The translations under genes were made by a program, and so were the position numbers. Below the pieces are notes generated by a model. It made no database searches. It had not been told where the DNA came from and was given only the letters and a program-made list of their open reading frames with translations. A DNA stretch of 64,000 nt from NCBI GenBank assembly GCA_009801085.1, contig VNWV01000007.1, positions 496,001 through 560,000 on the forward strand, written 5' to 3'. This document shows positions 44,051 to 54,378 of this stretch, one piece after another. Position 1 is the stretch's first letter. Every line of letters starts with the position of its first letter. This DNA comes from Lasiodiplodia sp. COLG20. Its lineage: Eukaryota; Ascomycota; Dothideomycetes; Botryosphaeriales; Botryosphaeriaceae.

Positions 44051-44345
44051 GTTGTGTGAAGAGCCAGGAACTCAATGTGAGGTTTCGAAATGTAGGAAAT
44101 ACGAGGGAAGTGCTGGTGTTTTATTTGCTATAGTTAGAGTCCAGCTGTGGAAGCCAGGGAAGGCACGTGCAACCAACATGCCGAAGGATCGCATGGCTGT
44201 GTAGGCAGCTGCGCCGAAATGGAAATCTGACCAAGCCTCTCGCCGATCTCAGCAAGGCTTAGCACACGAAGCGATCCTTATGACGTTGCAGCGACAAAGA
44301 AGCTCGTCGCTGGGAGTACAAAGCCATGCTGGTGAGGCAGGTGTT

Positions 44346-44393
44346 ACAGTGGGTGCTGAAAGACCTGAGCCGTCGTGACTGATTTCTGTCAGC
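44346..44393. repeat. 48-bp dispersed repeat C, copy 2
   Basis: Same orientation as 33414-33461 with 42/48 identity. As at copy 1, a type A-like sequence follows within about 20 bp. Confidence 0.8.
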
Positions 44394-44408
44394 ATCTGAG
44401 CTCATTGC

Positions 44409-44473
44409 ATAGGTAGCTGAAGCTACCACCTGGACGTAAATGTAGAATTGTTGTAACTTCAGCTCCCTAGTAA
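44409..44473. repeat. Truncated type A hairpin
   Basis: The left arm (ATAGGTAGCTGAAGCTACC) and loop are present. The right arm is shortened to AACTTCAGCTCCCTAG, so about 20-25 bp are missing relative to full copies. Confidence 0.6.
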
Positions 44474-44757
44474 GTCGTCGCGAAGATGATTGCGGGGGCC
44501 ATTTATTTTGTGGATGTATTGCGGTGGGGTCTGGCACGCTAACCTATCTGCCGACCCGAGCTCGCTTTTTCACCTCACTCGTCGCGTGTCCAACGTCAGA
44601 TATGTACCGCTGCGTTGGCACGCCGTGGCGAAATACAGCCGCCTTTTGTGGTCCGACGCTTCCGTTTCCGTCCATATAACTCTTCTCAGGTGTTGAAGCC
44701 CTCCCAAGCATTTCACGTCGCATTCTGCACGCGCGCACCACAGCTCTAGCGATCAAG

Positions 44758-45137
44758 ATGCCAAACATGGTTGAGCTCCGTCCTCCTTATGTCACCGAGA
44801 CGAATTATAGCCTCTGCTGCCAAGTTGCACTAAGCGCTGCCCGCACGTGTCTCAGCCACCTTCACGTGAAGCTCTGAAGGAAAAGCTTCTCGCAAGAAGA
44901 CGCATCCCTGGCGCGTCACCTTGCGGAGAGTCGAGACCGTCCACGCCTGCGGGAGACGCGCCCGCTCCCGTGGGCGACAAAACGTCCGCCTTCCGCAGCG
45001 ATCCTTGCGATGATCAGGCCCTTGGAAAATTTCCCACGAGGAGAAGCCCTACGAGCCACCGGATGGGACTCCGGTACCGTGGGCCTCCGGAGGCTGAAGG
45101 ATCATGCCTTCACCTCATTCGCGAGCCGGAAACCTGA
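44758..45137 (+). CDS. Possible small two-exon gene (97 residues)
   Basis: ATG 44758 with exon 44758-44769, an 86-nt intron (donor GTTGAG, acceptor CTCAG) and exon 44856-45137 would encode MPNM-PPSREALKEKLLARRRIPGAS and a Pro/Ser/Arg-rich tail. The opening looks like a helix followed by disorder. A TATA-like TATAA lies near 44677. The donor is weak and the first exon has only four codons, so the model is tentative. No family recognised. Confidence 0.33.
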
Positions 45138-45439
45138 GGCTGGCCCAGGGATTCACTAACGCCTTGCGCGGCCACTGACAGACAGGGCTCCCACAAAACT
45201 TCGAACTTTGTGCCTGGCGGCTCGCACTAGCAACCAATGGGCGCCACTCAACCGTGCAGCCAGCTCCCCCGCAACCACAACAGCAGGGACGGCGTCCTCT
45301 CCCATGGGTGGGCGTTTTTCTCTAGCGTCCCATCACCCCTCTTTATATACCTCTGCCGTCATTCGTACCCGTCGCCACGACACCTCTGCTGCTGCCACAT
45401 GTTACCACCGTCTGATGAATCCCTGGCTCCTCTCCATCT
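45138..45439. promoter_or_regulatory. Upstream region of the GPCR gene with TATA box
   Basis: TATATA at 45344-45349 lies about 95 bp upstream of the GPCR start codon. CT-rich DNA surrounds it. No gene is seen in the spacer. Confidence 0.5.
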
Positions 45440-46975
45440 ATGGAAATGAGCTATGGCTATGACTCTGCTATCAGCGTGCCAACACTGATCGGTAGCCTTC
45501 TTTCCTGCCTTGCCACCAGCTGTATCCTCGTGTCCTATCTCTTCCTCGCGCCCCAGCAGCCTTCCTTCCGACACGCTCTCGTCTTCGCTCTTGCACTCAC
45601 CGGTAAGTTTGTCTTCGCAAACAAGGATGAATGCTGACGGCCACTCTTGTAGAATTCATCAATTCGCTCAACAACACCATATCCGGCATCTATGTACTTG
45701 AGCATCGACATGGAATCGCGCCTGGTGTAGCTTGCCAGCTCAACGGCTTTGTTGGCCAGCTATCTGTACAAGTATGCCAACCCATCCCCCAGCAGCAGCA
45801 GCCTTACGCTGACGTTCGACGCCCCAAGGCTACAGACTTTTCCATCCTTACCATTACCCTAATTACTTTCTTTACTGTCATCAAGAACAGCTACATATCC
45901 TCGGCATCTCGGTTGTGGAAAATAGTAATATGTGTGTTGGTATGGATTGTCCCCCTAATAACAAGTAAGTCGCAAGACCCAAGCCCACTGCGCCCCGGAG
46001 GCTAAGGGTAGTCAAGGTAGCATAGCCGCAAGTTCCGGCGCGCTACAGCCGGTTGGTGGCAATTGGTGCTGGATTCCGAAGGATCGCACGGTCCTGCGTT
46101 ATGCTTTAGGCCATGGCTGGCGTTTCGGCATCATCGTCGCAACGATATGCATGTATATTTGCATGTATTTCTACATCAAGCACCATTTCTCCAGCAGCAA
46201 CGCCTTCGTCGATCCAATCTCGACGTCTCCACCCGGTCGCTATCTGGCAACAATAGAAACCGATTTGGCGAAGCCACAGCCAGCTGTGATGCGAAGGGCC
46301 GCGGAACCGAAGGACCTCAAGATGATTGCTGAACTCGACAAAGCAGTTAGCCAACGTCTTACCGAACACGTCGAGACTATTAGTGCCATCGTTCCGGCAC
46401 ACATGGATGATACCACCGCCACTACCTCCCTAGACATGACAAGCCCCAAGATTGACGCCGACGCATCAGTTGTCCGCAACTCGGTGCTCACCATCGACAT
46501 CCCCCGCCACAGCCTTGAGCTGTCCTTTCTCAGTCATTCAGCCCCACCAACGAACACAATATTATCCCGCAGGCTTCGCGAGAAGCCGTCGCAAACACTG
46601 ACCATCGACACATCCATTACACCGTCAAGCCCACCACCTCGAGAGCTGTTTGACTCGCCCACTTCGATTCGCACACACATGCAACAACAGTCCTTCAACC
46701 GCCACGCACAGGTTGGGCGAGAAGTGCGGCGTATGCTTCTGCTCAATGCCTATCCCGTTGCATGGGTAGTACTATGGCTGCCTGGGATTGCAAACAGACT
46801 CGTCGAGGCGGCTGCCGGAAGCTCGCCACGCTGGTTGCGCATCATGCAATGCACAACACAGTATGTGGGATTGGCAAATGCCTTAACATACGGCTTCAAT
46901 GAGCACATGCGGAGCAGAGCTAGGAGGGATGGAAATGAAGGATATGGTTGGTCGTGGAGAAGAGGTATGGTCTGA
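45440..46975 (+). CDS. Class V (cAMP-receptor-like) G-protein-coupled receptor
   Basis: Exons 45440-45602, 45653-45771, 45829-45964 and 46017-46975 encode 458 residues. The first helix is LIGSLLSCLATSCILVSYLF. RHALVFALALTEFINSLNN, QLNGFVGQLSVQATDFSILT and LWKIVICVLVWIVPLITS follow as helices 2-4. GGNWCWIP marks extracellular loop 2 with its conserved Cys. GHGWRFGIIVATICMYICMY is helix 5. A cytoplasmic loop of about 170 residues precedes EVRRMLLLNAYPVAWVVLWL (helix 6) and MQCTTQYVGLANALTYGFNE (helix 7). These are the hallmarks of fungal GprH/cAR-like receptors, whose proposed role is carbon or nutrient sensing through heterotrimeric G proteins. Ligand unknown. All three introns are 50-57 nt and frame-exact. 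Confidence 0.88.
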
Positions 46976-47299
46976 GAAGCGAGACAAGGAGCACAAAGAA
47001 ATGCCCAAATAGAGATCCACCATCTCTCTCCTAATGCACTAACCCCAGCCGAAGCGCCTCCCCGGTATCGGTCACTTGTGGGGCGAGCCTCCCGTTACGG
47101 GCCTTCTGACCATCACCTAGACGTCATGGTCGCAATTATTCATAATCACCTTCTGTACAAAGTAACGCCAACAAGCTGCAGCACCCATGTCTCAGTAACG
47201 AAATGCAACAACTTATATCCCATGCCAGTACTTGCGATGACGTTTCCTTGCATTAGCGCAAATTCGGACACGTAGTTGGTACTAAAAGGCGGGGTTCAC
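46976..47299. other. Intergenic spacer
   Basis: 324 bp, GPCR 3' end and epoxide hydrolase promoter. Nothing else recognised. Confidence 0.5.
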
Positions 47300-48544
47300 A
47301 TGTTCGAACGTCCACAGGATCAAGTACCAATCAAGATGATCGATACACAGATCAATCCCTTTGACCCGACTGTCTCTCAGGACGAAGTAGACCGGCTCTT
47401 CCGGAAACTCAAGGACACGCGTCTCCCGGAGTATCCAATCGTGCCCGACTCAGCCGACAACGACGACTACGGCGCACCGCTGGACTGGGCGCGCCGGCTA
47501 AAGGAGTATTGGGAGACCCAATACGACTGGACCAAGGCGCAAAAAGAGATCTGCTCCTGGCACCACTTCAAGACGCGCATCGAGGGCATCGACATCCACT
47601 TCGTCCACGAGAAAGCCGCCGCCTCTCCCTCATCCTCGGCAAAGCCGATTCCGCTGCTCCTCGTCCACGGATGGCCAGGCAGCTTCTACGAGTTCTCGCG
47701 CGTCATCGGGCCGCTCACCAGCCCGCCCTCGGCCGACGCGGGGCCGGCCTTCGACGTCGTCGTCGTCTCGCTGCCGGGCTTCGCGTGGTCGGGCCCGCCG
47801 CCGCGGCGCGCGTGGACGCTGCAGGACTCGGCGCGCGTCTTGGACACGCTGATGGGCCGGCTGGGCTACTTTTCGTACTGCGCCCAGGGCGGCGACTGGG
47901 CGCACTTCGTGCTGCGCGAGCTGGGCTCCGGGCGCTTCCCGGCCTGCCGCGCCGTGCACACCAACATGTGCCCGAGCGAACCGCCCGCCGGCGAGGAGCC
48001 GACTGGCCGCGAAAAGTGGGCGGAGGAGAGACTGCAGTGGTGGCTGGGCCGGCCCCGCGCGGAGCGGCACATGGGCTACGCCGTCGAGATGCGCACGCGG
48101 CCGCAGACGCTAGGGGTCGCCCTCAACGACAGCCCCGTCGGCATCATGATGTGGGTGGGCGAGAAGTACAACGAGCTGACCGACCCGGAGCGCTACGCGG
48201 ACCTGCAGGATCCCGAATTCAACCACCGCCTCGCCACGACGCTGTGCCTGTACTTCTTCACGCCCCCCAGCATCATGACCAGCATGCTGTGCTATTACGA
48301 GAACGTAAGGCACGAAGACTACGCCGAGTTCAACGTGCGCCCCGAGAACAGAATTACCGTGCCCATGGGCTTCACCAGTTACAGGTGGGACACTTCGCCC
48401 ACGTCGGAGCGGACCGTTGCGACGACTGGGAATGTCAAATGGTTCAAAGAAAGGGATTATGGCGGGCATTTTGCGGCGCTGGAGACTCCACAGGAGATGG
48501 TTGATGATCTGAGAAGCTTTTGCGGACAGTGGTACTCGGAGTAG
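47300..48544 (+). CDS. Epoxide hydrolase (EHN + alpha/beta hydrolase)
   Basis: A single exon from ATG 47300 encodes 414 residues; the frame is open slightly upstream but without ATG. The N-terminal EHN domain (~19-105: INPFDPTVSQDEVDRLFRKL, LDWARRLKEYWETQYDW) is the membrane-associated lid region of microsomal-type epoxide hydrolases. The core has the oxyanion motif LLVHGWPGSFYEF (~120-132), the nucleophile Asp199 in AQGGDWA and the catalytic His in YGGHFAALE (~390). These enzymes add water to epoxides, in detoxification or in tailoring of natural products. No signal peptide or clear N-terminal anchor is seen, so the protein may be soluble. G/C-rich third positions. The gene borders MITE-rich DNA. 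Confidence 0.92.
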   Translation: MFERPQDQVPIKMIDTQINPFDPTVSQDEVDRLFRKLKDTRLPEYPIVPDSADNDDYGAPLDWARRLKEYWETQYDWTKAQKEICSWHHFKTRIEGIDIHFVHEKAAASPSSSAKPIPLLLVHGWPGSFYEFSRVIGPLTSPPSADAGPAFDVVVVSLPGFAWSGPPPRRAWTLQDSARVLDTLMGRLGYFSYCAQGGDWAHFVLRELGSGRFPACRAVHTNMCPSEPPAGEEPTGREKWAEERLQWWLGRPRAERHMGYAVEMRTRPQTLGVALNDSPVGIMMWVGEKYNELTDPERYADLQDPEFNHRLATTLCLYFFTPPSIMTSMLCYYENVRHEDYAEFNVRPENRITVPMGFTSYRWDTSPTSERTVATTGNVKWFKERDYGGHFAALETPQEMVDDLRSFCGQWYSE

Positions 48545-48896
48545 ACTTTTTTTCGTTTTCTTTTTTTGGTATCATACAATCAATCCCATTTTGCAGCCGA
48601 TGGCTAGCGTGGATTTGTTTTTTGCTCATGTCATGGGTAGTTGAAGCTATCGTCCGGACGAGAATGCCGAATTTTTAATTCTACATACACGTCCGGACGA
48701 TAGGTCACAAATAGCACGAGTCTTCTACATCCTGTAAAAGACTCCCTCTCTCCATGTGAAGTCTAACTTGATGGCTGAGTGTATTTGTACGAAAAGTCAA
48801 GTTCTCTTGGGATCCGCTGGCGGGTGGTTACAGTTTTGCCTTTGAGGGTGCCAGTAATTTGGCGATGTTTCCAATTACGAACATGAACTGATTTCA
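48545..48896. other. Convergent spacer with a truncated MITE
   Basis: Between the epoxide hydrolase (+) and the cupin gene (-). It contains the repeat at 48593-48708. Confidence 0.6.
48593..48708. mobile_element. Truncated type B/type A composite MITE
   Basis: GCAGCCGATGGCTAGCGTGG followed by ATTTGTTTTTTGCTCATGTC and a type A left arm match the left third of the 4572-4931 element almost exactly. The copy stops in the right arm of the first hairpin (GACGATAGGTCAC) and has no right TIR. Confidence 0.7.
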
Positions 48897-49575
48897 TTAG
48901 CTCGAATTGTCTTCCAGTCCCTCAGAATCGTCACTTACTGCTTCATCTATCAACCCAATATTCCCCGGCAGCGGAACATACGTGTCACCATCATAGAATG
49001 ATCTCATGGCATGCCAAAAGCCCGGATACGTGTCGTTCTGCAGCAGATCGTAGAAGAACCTGTCCGATGGTTAGATGACCTCCGTATGATATCTTAGAGC
49101 TGTTGCTCACTGAGCCTTGTGCGTTCCGGCTGGAACCGCTTTCTCCTCAAGTGTCACCTTCTCGTTCGGGAAGCCTTTCATCGAATGCGTGTGGCGAGCC
49201 GGTATGAAAATGGCAGGGTCTCCTGCCTGAGCCACCTGCGTCTTGCCGTCGAGCGTTATGGCTACTCGGCCTTCAACCACTGTGATGTACTCGGAGTGGT
49301 TCTCCCGTCACACGTCAGCATATCCTGAGATGACCTGGGGCCATCAAACAATACCTTGTGCCAATGTGGCGGAACAGTGAAGACTCCGGAGCCTGGTTTG
49401 CCGTCACCGAAGGAGTACATAGTCCACCTTTCTGTCGAGTCTTCTGGTAATGATTCATCAACGGTAATATCCATCCATAGTCCCTTTTTGAATAAGTCAA
49501 CCTCTTGTTGTTTGAGCTGCAACGTTCACGAACCTTTCCCATTCCAACAGTCTTGTAGACCTTGCGAGAAGTCAT
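48897..49575 (-). pseudogene. Cupin-domain gene broken by a frameshift
   Basis: On the minus strand ATG 49575 opens TSRKVYKTVGMGKVRERC. The cupin frame (EVDLFKKGLWMDITVDESL onward) lies in a different register about 50 bp later. No intron of plausible size (only about 17-34 nt) can join them. A small indel near 49525 is the simplest explanation. The rest is intact: introns 49354-49302 and 49110-49060 splice in frame. Cupin motif 1 is PHWHKNHSEYITVVEG, and motif 2 includes GDPAIFIPARHTHS. The tail is FFYDLLQND, GFWHAMRSFYDGDTYVPLPG and a stop at 48897. The ancestor was a single-domain cupin of unknown substrate. Sequencing error is the alternative, so the gene may be functional in reality. Confidence 0.7.
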
Positions 49576-50145
49576 GGTTGCTATGATGACCGATTGTGTG
49601 AGCCCTGAAAAGACCGTAACTTGCGACCTTCCATCTTCGGCGGGGATCAAAACTAGTTATACGGCTAAGATGCGGGGCTGATCGTCGATAAAGAATGCCC
49701 GTTAGGATCGGACGGAGTACGGAGGTTATGCAACCGCCTCACGTCCGCTATTCTTTGTCAGCAGCAACGAAACCTTAAGATCTGGAAGAACTATAATAGC
49801 TAAGCCACCTGAGCGCGAATATAATTGGGGAGACTTCCAACGCGCCCACGACATGTCCGACAATAGTTGCGTAAAAGCTCCTGTGTAGCCACTCGGATGA
49901 TGGCGACAAAACCGGTTCCGAGCCCATGTAGGATCACTCGCTCTATGCCGAGGCTTGCCGAGTCTCATCACAACTTCCCAGCTGATCAGGACTACAGTGC
50001 TTCGTGTGTGTTGAAAAACTTATATTGCCTTTTCATTTTGATCAAATTATTGCGATTGGAATTAATGAGCCTTGATTATGTAGTTTATACAGATAGCGAG
50101 TCGTGCTAAACTCTTAGAACTCGGATAATCTCGGAAGCATAGAGC

Positions 50146-50339
50146 TATACACCCCCTTCGCACATCCGGTGGCTAGCGCGAAGAATAGCAGGGGCTTAAA
50201 ACAAGGAATGACTGTGCCAATTCAGAGGGTGTGATAGGTCAAACCCGCAGCATCTAACGTTTTCGGGAGTTTACAGGCATCTGATAGATTAAGAAAAGCA
50301 AAACCACGCTAGCCACCGGATGTGCGAAGGGGGTGTATA
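50146..50339. mobile_element. Intact-looking type B MITE with TA target duplication
   Basis: Ends ACACCCCCTTCGCACATCCG and the exact complement (about 30 bp, perfect through GGTGGCTAGCG) flank about 130 bp of noncoding DNA. TA dinucleotides flank both ends (TATACACCC ... GGGTGTATA). TA target sites are characteristic of Tc1/mariner-type transposition. There is no internal hairpin in this copy. Confidence 0.8.
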
Positions 50340-50341
50340 GT

Positions 50342-50554
50342 ACAGAGGGGTGCTACAGCCGATAGCTAGCGCGAAGAATAGCAGGGCTCTAGAATAAAGC
50401 GTAACTATACCCCAGCTCTGCCTTAGAAAAATAACACATGTGGGTAGTTGAAGCTATCGTCCGGACGAGAATGTCGAATTTTACCCATGACATGAACAAA
50501 AAAAAAAAAAAAAAGAACCAATCCGCGCTAGCCATCGGCTGCGAGAGGGGATCA
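50342..50554. mobile_element. Type B MITE with partial type A insert and poly-A
   Basis: The left end ACAGAGGGGTGCTACAGCCG continues into ATAGCTAGCGCGAAGAATAG. The right end is CGCGCTAGCCATCGGCTGCG followed by AGAGGGGA. Inside are a type A left arm (GTGGGTAGTTGAAGCTATCG) cut short at TTACCCATGACATGAAC, and a run of A's. It lies directly beside the preceding element. Confidence 0.7.
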
Positions 50555-50904
50555 TACGTCATGTTAATAAGCTAGCGCAAATCTCAGTCAGCTGTATAAT
50601 TAGGTATTGCAGCCAAAAGCTAGCATGTAGAATTAAAATTTCATGCATTCACGTCCGGGCAATTACTTTAGGCCAGCTCTCTTTTCTTAATGACCAGAAA
50701 GGAGTTTCCCCTCGGATACCACATTTATCCACTAGAAGAAAACAAAAAGGGGAAAGAATTTACGTGAAACAACCCGAATAACATTATGCTTAGACAAGAA
50801 TAGCATCATAGTGTATTGTTAAATAGTCATATATACACAGAGAATAGACATAACAGCATCCTCATTAGAGAGATTCAGTAAAATAGCATACAGCGCGAAC
50901 TGCT

Positions 50905-52294
50905 CTACCAGCCGTTGCACTTAAGCTTAGCCAGGTTGAGGTAGTCGGCGTTGATGTCCCACAGGTTGGACAGGCCAAGGTTACCCGCGTCGTTGACGAT
51001 CTCCTGCTTCAGCAGCTCGATCAAGCGCTCGACGCCGGGCTGGCCGTAGACGTTGGCGTAGTGGAAGGAGCGGCCCAGGCCGACGGCGCGCACACCGAGA
51101 GCGAGCAGCTTCAGGATGTCGGTGCCGTAGCGGACGCCGCTATCGGCGTAGACCTCGAGCTTCTCGAAAACCTCGGGCGCCTGCTCGTAGATCTCGATGG
51201 CAATCTCGAGCGGCGACGGCGCACCGTCGAGCTGGCGGCCGCCGTGGTTGGAGAGGTAGATGGCCGGCGCACCCACCTCGACAGCCTTCTTGGCGTCCTC
51301 AACGGTGTAAACTCCCTTCAGGATGACGGGAAGATCCGTCCACTGGGTAAGCTTGCTGGTGTAGTAGTCCCACTTTATGCCGTTAGCGTGGTTCTTTCGC
51401 ATCGTATGAAGCACTTACGGTCAGGGCCTGAAGCTCTGCAGTGTCGGTGGCCTGGCTATCGCGATCACGGTAGCGGGCATCACGGGTGCGGTCACCATCA
51501 GCCACGGCGTCGATGGTGAAGACGATGGCCTTGGCACCAGCAGCCTCAGCCCGCTTGATGTTCTCCTGAACGCTGGTGTCGTTGACCGTCACGTAGAGCT
51601 GCGAGCCGATCAGTAACTTGAAGCTCTGAACAAGCGCTTTGGAGATGGCTTTACCTGCTGGAAGGTGACTTGAGACGCATTGCTCGGCTTTGCTGCAGCA
51701 AGCTCCTCAATGGTCTTGCTTGCGTAGAGAGCAGGCTACGAGATAGTTAGCGTTTGATCCAGCATGAGAGTTACACTTTACTGACCATGTAGAGGATATC
51801 CTGGGCATAGGCACCCTTCATGAAAGCAATCTCAGCTTCCTCAGGGTTGGAGTAGGCAGCACGGGCAGCCGGAGCAATGAAGAAAGGAGCGGAGAAGTTG
51901 TAACCCAAGATGGACGTGCTAAGGGTGTTCTTCGTGTTGGAGATATCCTTGAGCATCCTGGGCCTGAACCTCAGTTGCTGGAAGGAGTCCAAGTTGTTCC
52001 TGTATGACCATTCACCACCAGAGGCATGTCTGTACCAGGTGTAGCTGGAGGCGTTCAGGCAGTTTCTGGCGGCAAACTCGAAGTCCGCGGCGCATTGCAT
52101 CTGGTCAAGCTCGGGGCAGATATTCGGGGGCTCATAACCCTCAACGCCGAGAACACGTTCAAGACTGTAGAGCTGTTAGCTAAGGGTTGGGAAGGACGAG
52201 AGAGCGTAGCTCACCCAGTGTCAGGCTCGTTCAACCATGGGTAGGCAGCGAGGGAGGAGCCCACGAAGGGCGCAAGCAGATGGAAGGAGCGCAT
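50905..52294 (-). CDS. Secreted FMN-dependent alpha-hydroxy-acid oxidase/dehydrogenase
   Basis: Exons (minus strand) 52294-52215, 52164-51786, 51735-51655, 51598-51419 and 51372-50905 encode 395 residues, all joins in frame. The first exon gives a signal peptide (MRSFHLLAPFVGSSLAAYPW), unusual for a family that is normally intracellular. The TIM-barrel flavoenzyme signature is clear: TSILGYNFSAPFFIAPAARA binds FMN, PVILKGVYTVEDAKKA carries the FMN lysine. YLSNHGGRQLDGAPSPLE holds the active-site His283 and substrate-binding Arg286, and GVRYGTDILKLLALGVRAVGLG holds the FMN phosphate site. Lactate 2-monooxygenase, lactate oxidase and glycolate oxidase share this pattern, so substrate is open. 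There is no cytochrome b5 domain as in yeast flavocytochrome b2. Secretion is predicted, not shown. Confidence 0.9.
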
Positions 52295-53530
52295 TTCGGC
52301 AGCAAAAGAATGACAGCAACAACTGGGAAGGAGCGGTAGGCAGCACTTGAAGACATATTGCCGGTCTACAGGCGGTTCTTATATCCACAGATTCGCAGAA
52401 AAGCCAAGCTCAGTATCTCCAGGCGCTTCCTAATGCCACGGCCCGCAACGGCGCGATTCGTATTGCAAAGCGCACGCGGGACAAGCCGCCGCAAACAGAA
52501 GCAAGAGATGGCACTGGATCGCATAGATGCTTTGGCCAAGGCATGCTCCGATTGTCGGGGGCTTGGCAGTGATGTGAAGTTGAACCGAGCGAGTCATACG
52601 AAGGTCCGCTGTCGACGCAGGTACGGAGCTATGTCGAGCGTCGGCTCCGGCGGCCAGGAAAGCCCATGGGACATGCTTAATCTGGGAATGCTTTCCGCGA
52701 AATTGGCAGGTGTAGCGCGTGGGATGGGGCACAGCCGTGGGAGGACGAGACTAATTAAGGAGCACCGGGAGAAACAAGAAATTCTGGGGACTGGAGAAAA
52801 ATTTGGAGAACCCCGTGGCGGAAGGGAGACAGGGCTGTTTCAACGTCTGGCGGGGCTGCCCCGACACTGCACGGTTGCAACCCAGCGGCTGACCGGCTCT
52901 TCGCTTAGATTAAGCGCCTTGCAGAAGCTTAGCTGTAAACATTAATGCATATCGACAGCTTCCTATCAAGGGGCGAGCTCTGGAAAGAAGTCGAATGGAG
53001 AAGCTGCGACGGGTGCCCCAGGTCGGGCTGCCTTTCTAGTCATGGTGGGCCGGAACACCCCCACGAGTCGTGTGCTTGGCCGCATAGACGCCATGTCAAG
53101 GGTTGTTTCGCGAATCGCAATGATGATCTTGTGGTGTCGACAGCACGCCTGGCTTGACGTTGGTGGTCCAGAGGTGACTAATGGACCAGCGGAAGTCTTC
53201 CGTCCCGAAGCCGGGGGAACGCCAAGCGAGCGCTGGGGTGGCACAAGATTCGAGCCTTATGAACGCAAAAGGCAGCGACGACTTGTAACTTCTAGAAGAC
53301 GAGACCTCCGACTGCTAAAATTCCATGCATCTGATCCTCACTGACTCGATAGCCGATCGCCCCCATGATAATAATGAACGTTTTTCCCATCATCCGAGTC
53401 TCGTCTTTTGATCACAACGGAAGGGGGGGTCAAACACGCGCTTTCCTTTGTAAATGCCATTGCCAAAACTATCGATCAGCACCTGCCACTCCAGTAACTC
53501 AGCTGGATCCAAGGGGTTGTTACAAATAAC
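52295..53530. other. Intergenic region (1.2 kb)
   Basis: A 195-codon plus-strand frame (52358-52945) overlaps the oxidase promoter. It is Arg-rich with no motif, so I do not call it. No repeat seen. Confidence 0.45.
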
Positions 53531-53627
53531 TCCTCCGTGGCGCAATTGGCTAGCGCGTCTGACTGTTAAAGGTAATCCAATTACCATTGCAATCAGGAGG
53601 TTGACAGTTCAAGCCTGTCCGGGGGAG
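53531..53627 (+). tRNA. tRNA-Asn (GUU) with a 23-nt intron
   Basis: All arms fold. The acceptor is TCCTCCG/CGGGGGA with discriminator G. The D arm contains GCGC-AATTGGCTA-GCGC, the anticodon stem is TCTGA/TCAGG and the T arm is GACAG-TTCAAGC-CTGTC. The anticodon GTT is at 53565-53567. The intron, 53569-53591, begins one nucleotide 3' of the anticodon as in canonical eukaryotic tRNA introns. The mature length is 74 nt before CCA. T-rich DNA follows for Pol III termination. Confidence 0.9.
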
Positions 53628-54378
53628 CTTTCCTTTTGCCCTTTGGGCGTATCTTTCGTTTTTATCAACAATCAGGGGTTAAGTTCATTCATACCCGTCC
53701 GCAAGTGTCTTTTTTATTTTTGTCTTTCTTATGCGAATCTACACAGTGAAACCATGTGCATATGCATACGCCTGTAGATAGACAACTCTCTCTATCCTGT
53801 GCAATCCATAATACAATTGACGTTGGATAATGGAGCTCAATTCAGTACTTACTAACTTTGATCACGAGCCTACTTTTGATGTGCTTCTGCTACACTGATC
53901 TCGCTACAGGATTTGATGTTCGCTCGACTACTCAAACACCGGTCCTTGTGCTCCACTGCATCTCGACGCGAACCGGCGGACAGACGTCCCGGGCGCCGGG
54001 CCGGCGGTTTTGCGTGTAAGAATCCCGGGCGAACCTGCCCCAGTTTCACTGTCATTTCGGTCAGCCCCACTCTATACGGGACATATTTCTTGAGGCACCC
54101 TGTACTGAGCAGCTTATCAAGCGATTACATTATCGCCGTGAATGCTCCGATGGGATAGCTACATGGAGCAACTTTTCGACACATTGGCCCCAGCCCGCCT
54201 TGCACATGTCGTCATGAAAACACGCCCGGGTCTACGCCTAACACATGCCCAACCCATCGCTTTGATGCAATCCGAGATCCTTGTCCTTCGTTTCTTCCCA
54301 TAAACGCCTCCTAGTCAGCAGAGAGCAAAACAAAGCCTGTCGCAACGCCACCCATGCATGCCAACGGGGGAAATCACT
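53628..54378. other. Intergenic region
   Basis: About 750 bp between the tRNA and the end of the cohesin-loader gene. No supported gene or repeat. Confidence 0.5.

Larger units (their letters stand above)
44051..44757. other. Intergenic region with repeats
   Basis: This spacer holds the second copy of repeat C and a truncated type A hairpin. No supported gene before 44758. Confidence 0.5.
49576..50904. other. AT-rich, MITE-bearing intergenic region (1.3 kb)
   Basis: No gene is supported. The stretch holds two type B elements (50146-50339 and 50342-50554) back to back. Further fragments of CTAGCGC/AGCTAGC-type sequence occur near 50570-50660. Confidence 0.6.

Noticed and set aside
44758..45137. 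Confident small gene
   Set aside because: The donor is weak and the first exon has four codons; it is kept only as a tentative feature.
47300..52294. Secondary-metabolite gene cluster
   Set aside because: No polyketide synthase, NRPS, terpene synthase, P450 or transporter is present, so only a loose enzyme grouping is supported.
52358..52945. 195-codon plus-strand frame upstream of the FMN oxidase
   Set aside because: It is Arg-rich, has no motif and occupies the divergent promoter; a TATA box or homologous block is lacking.
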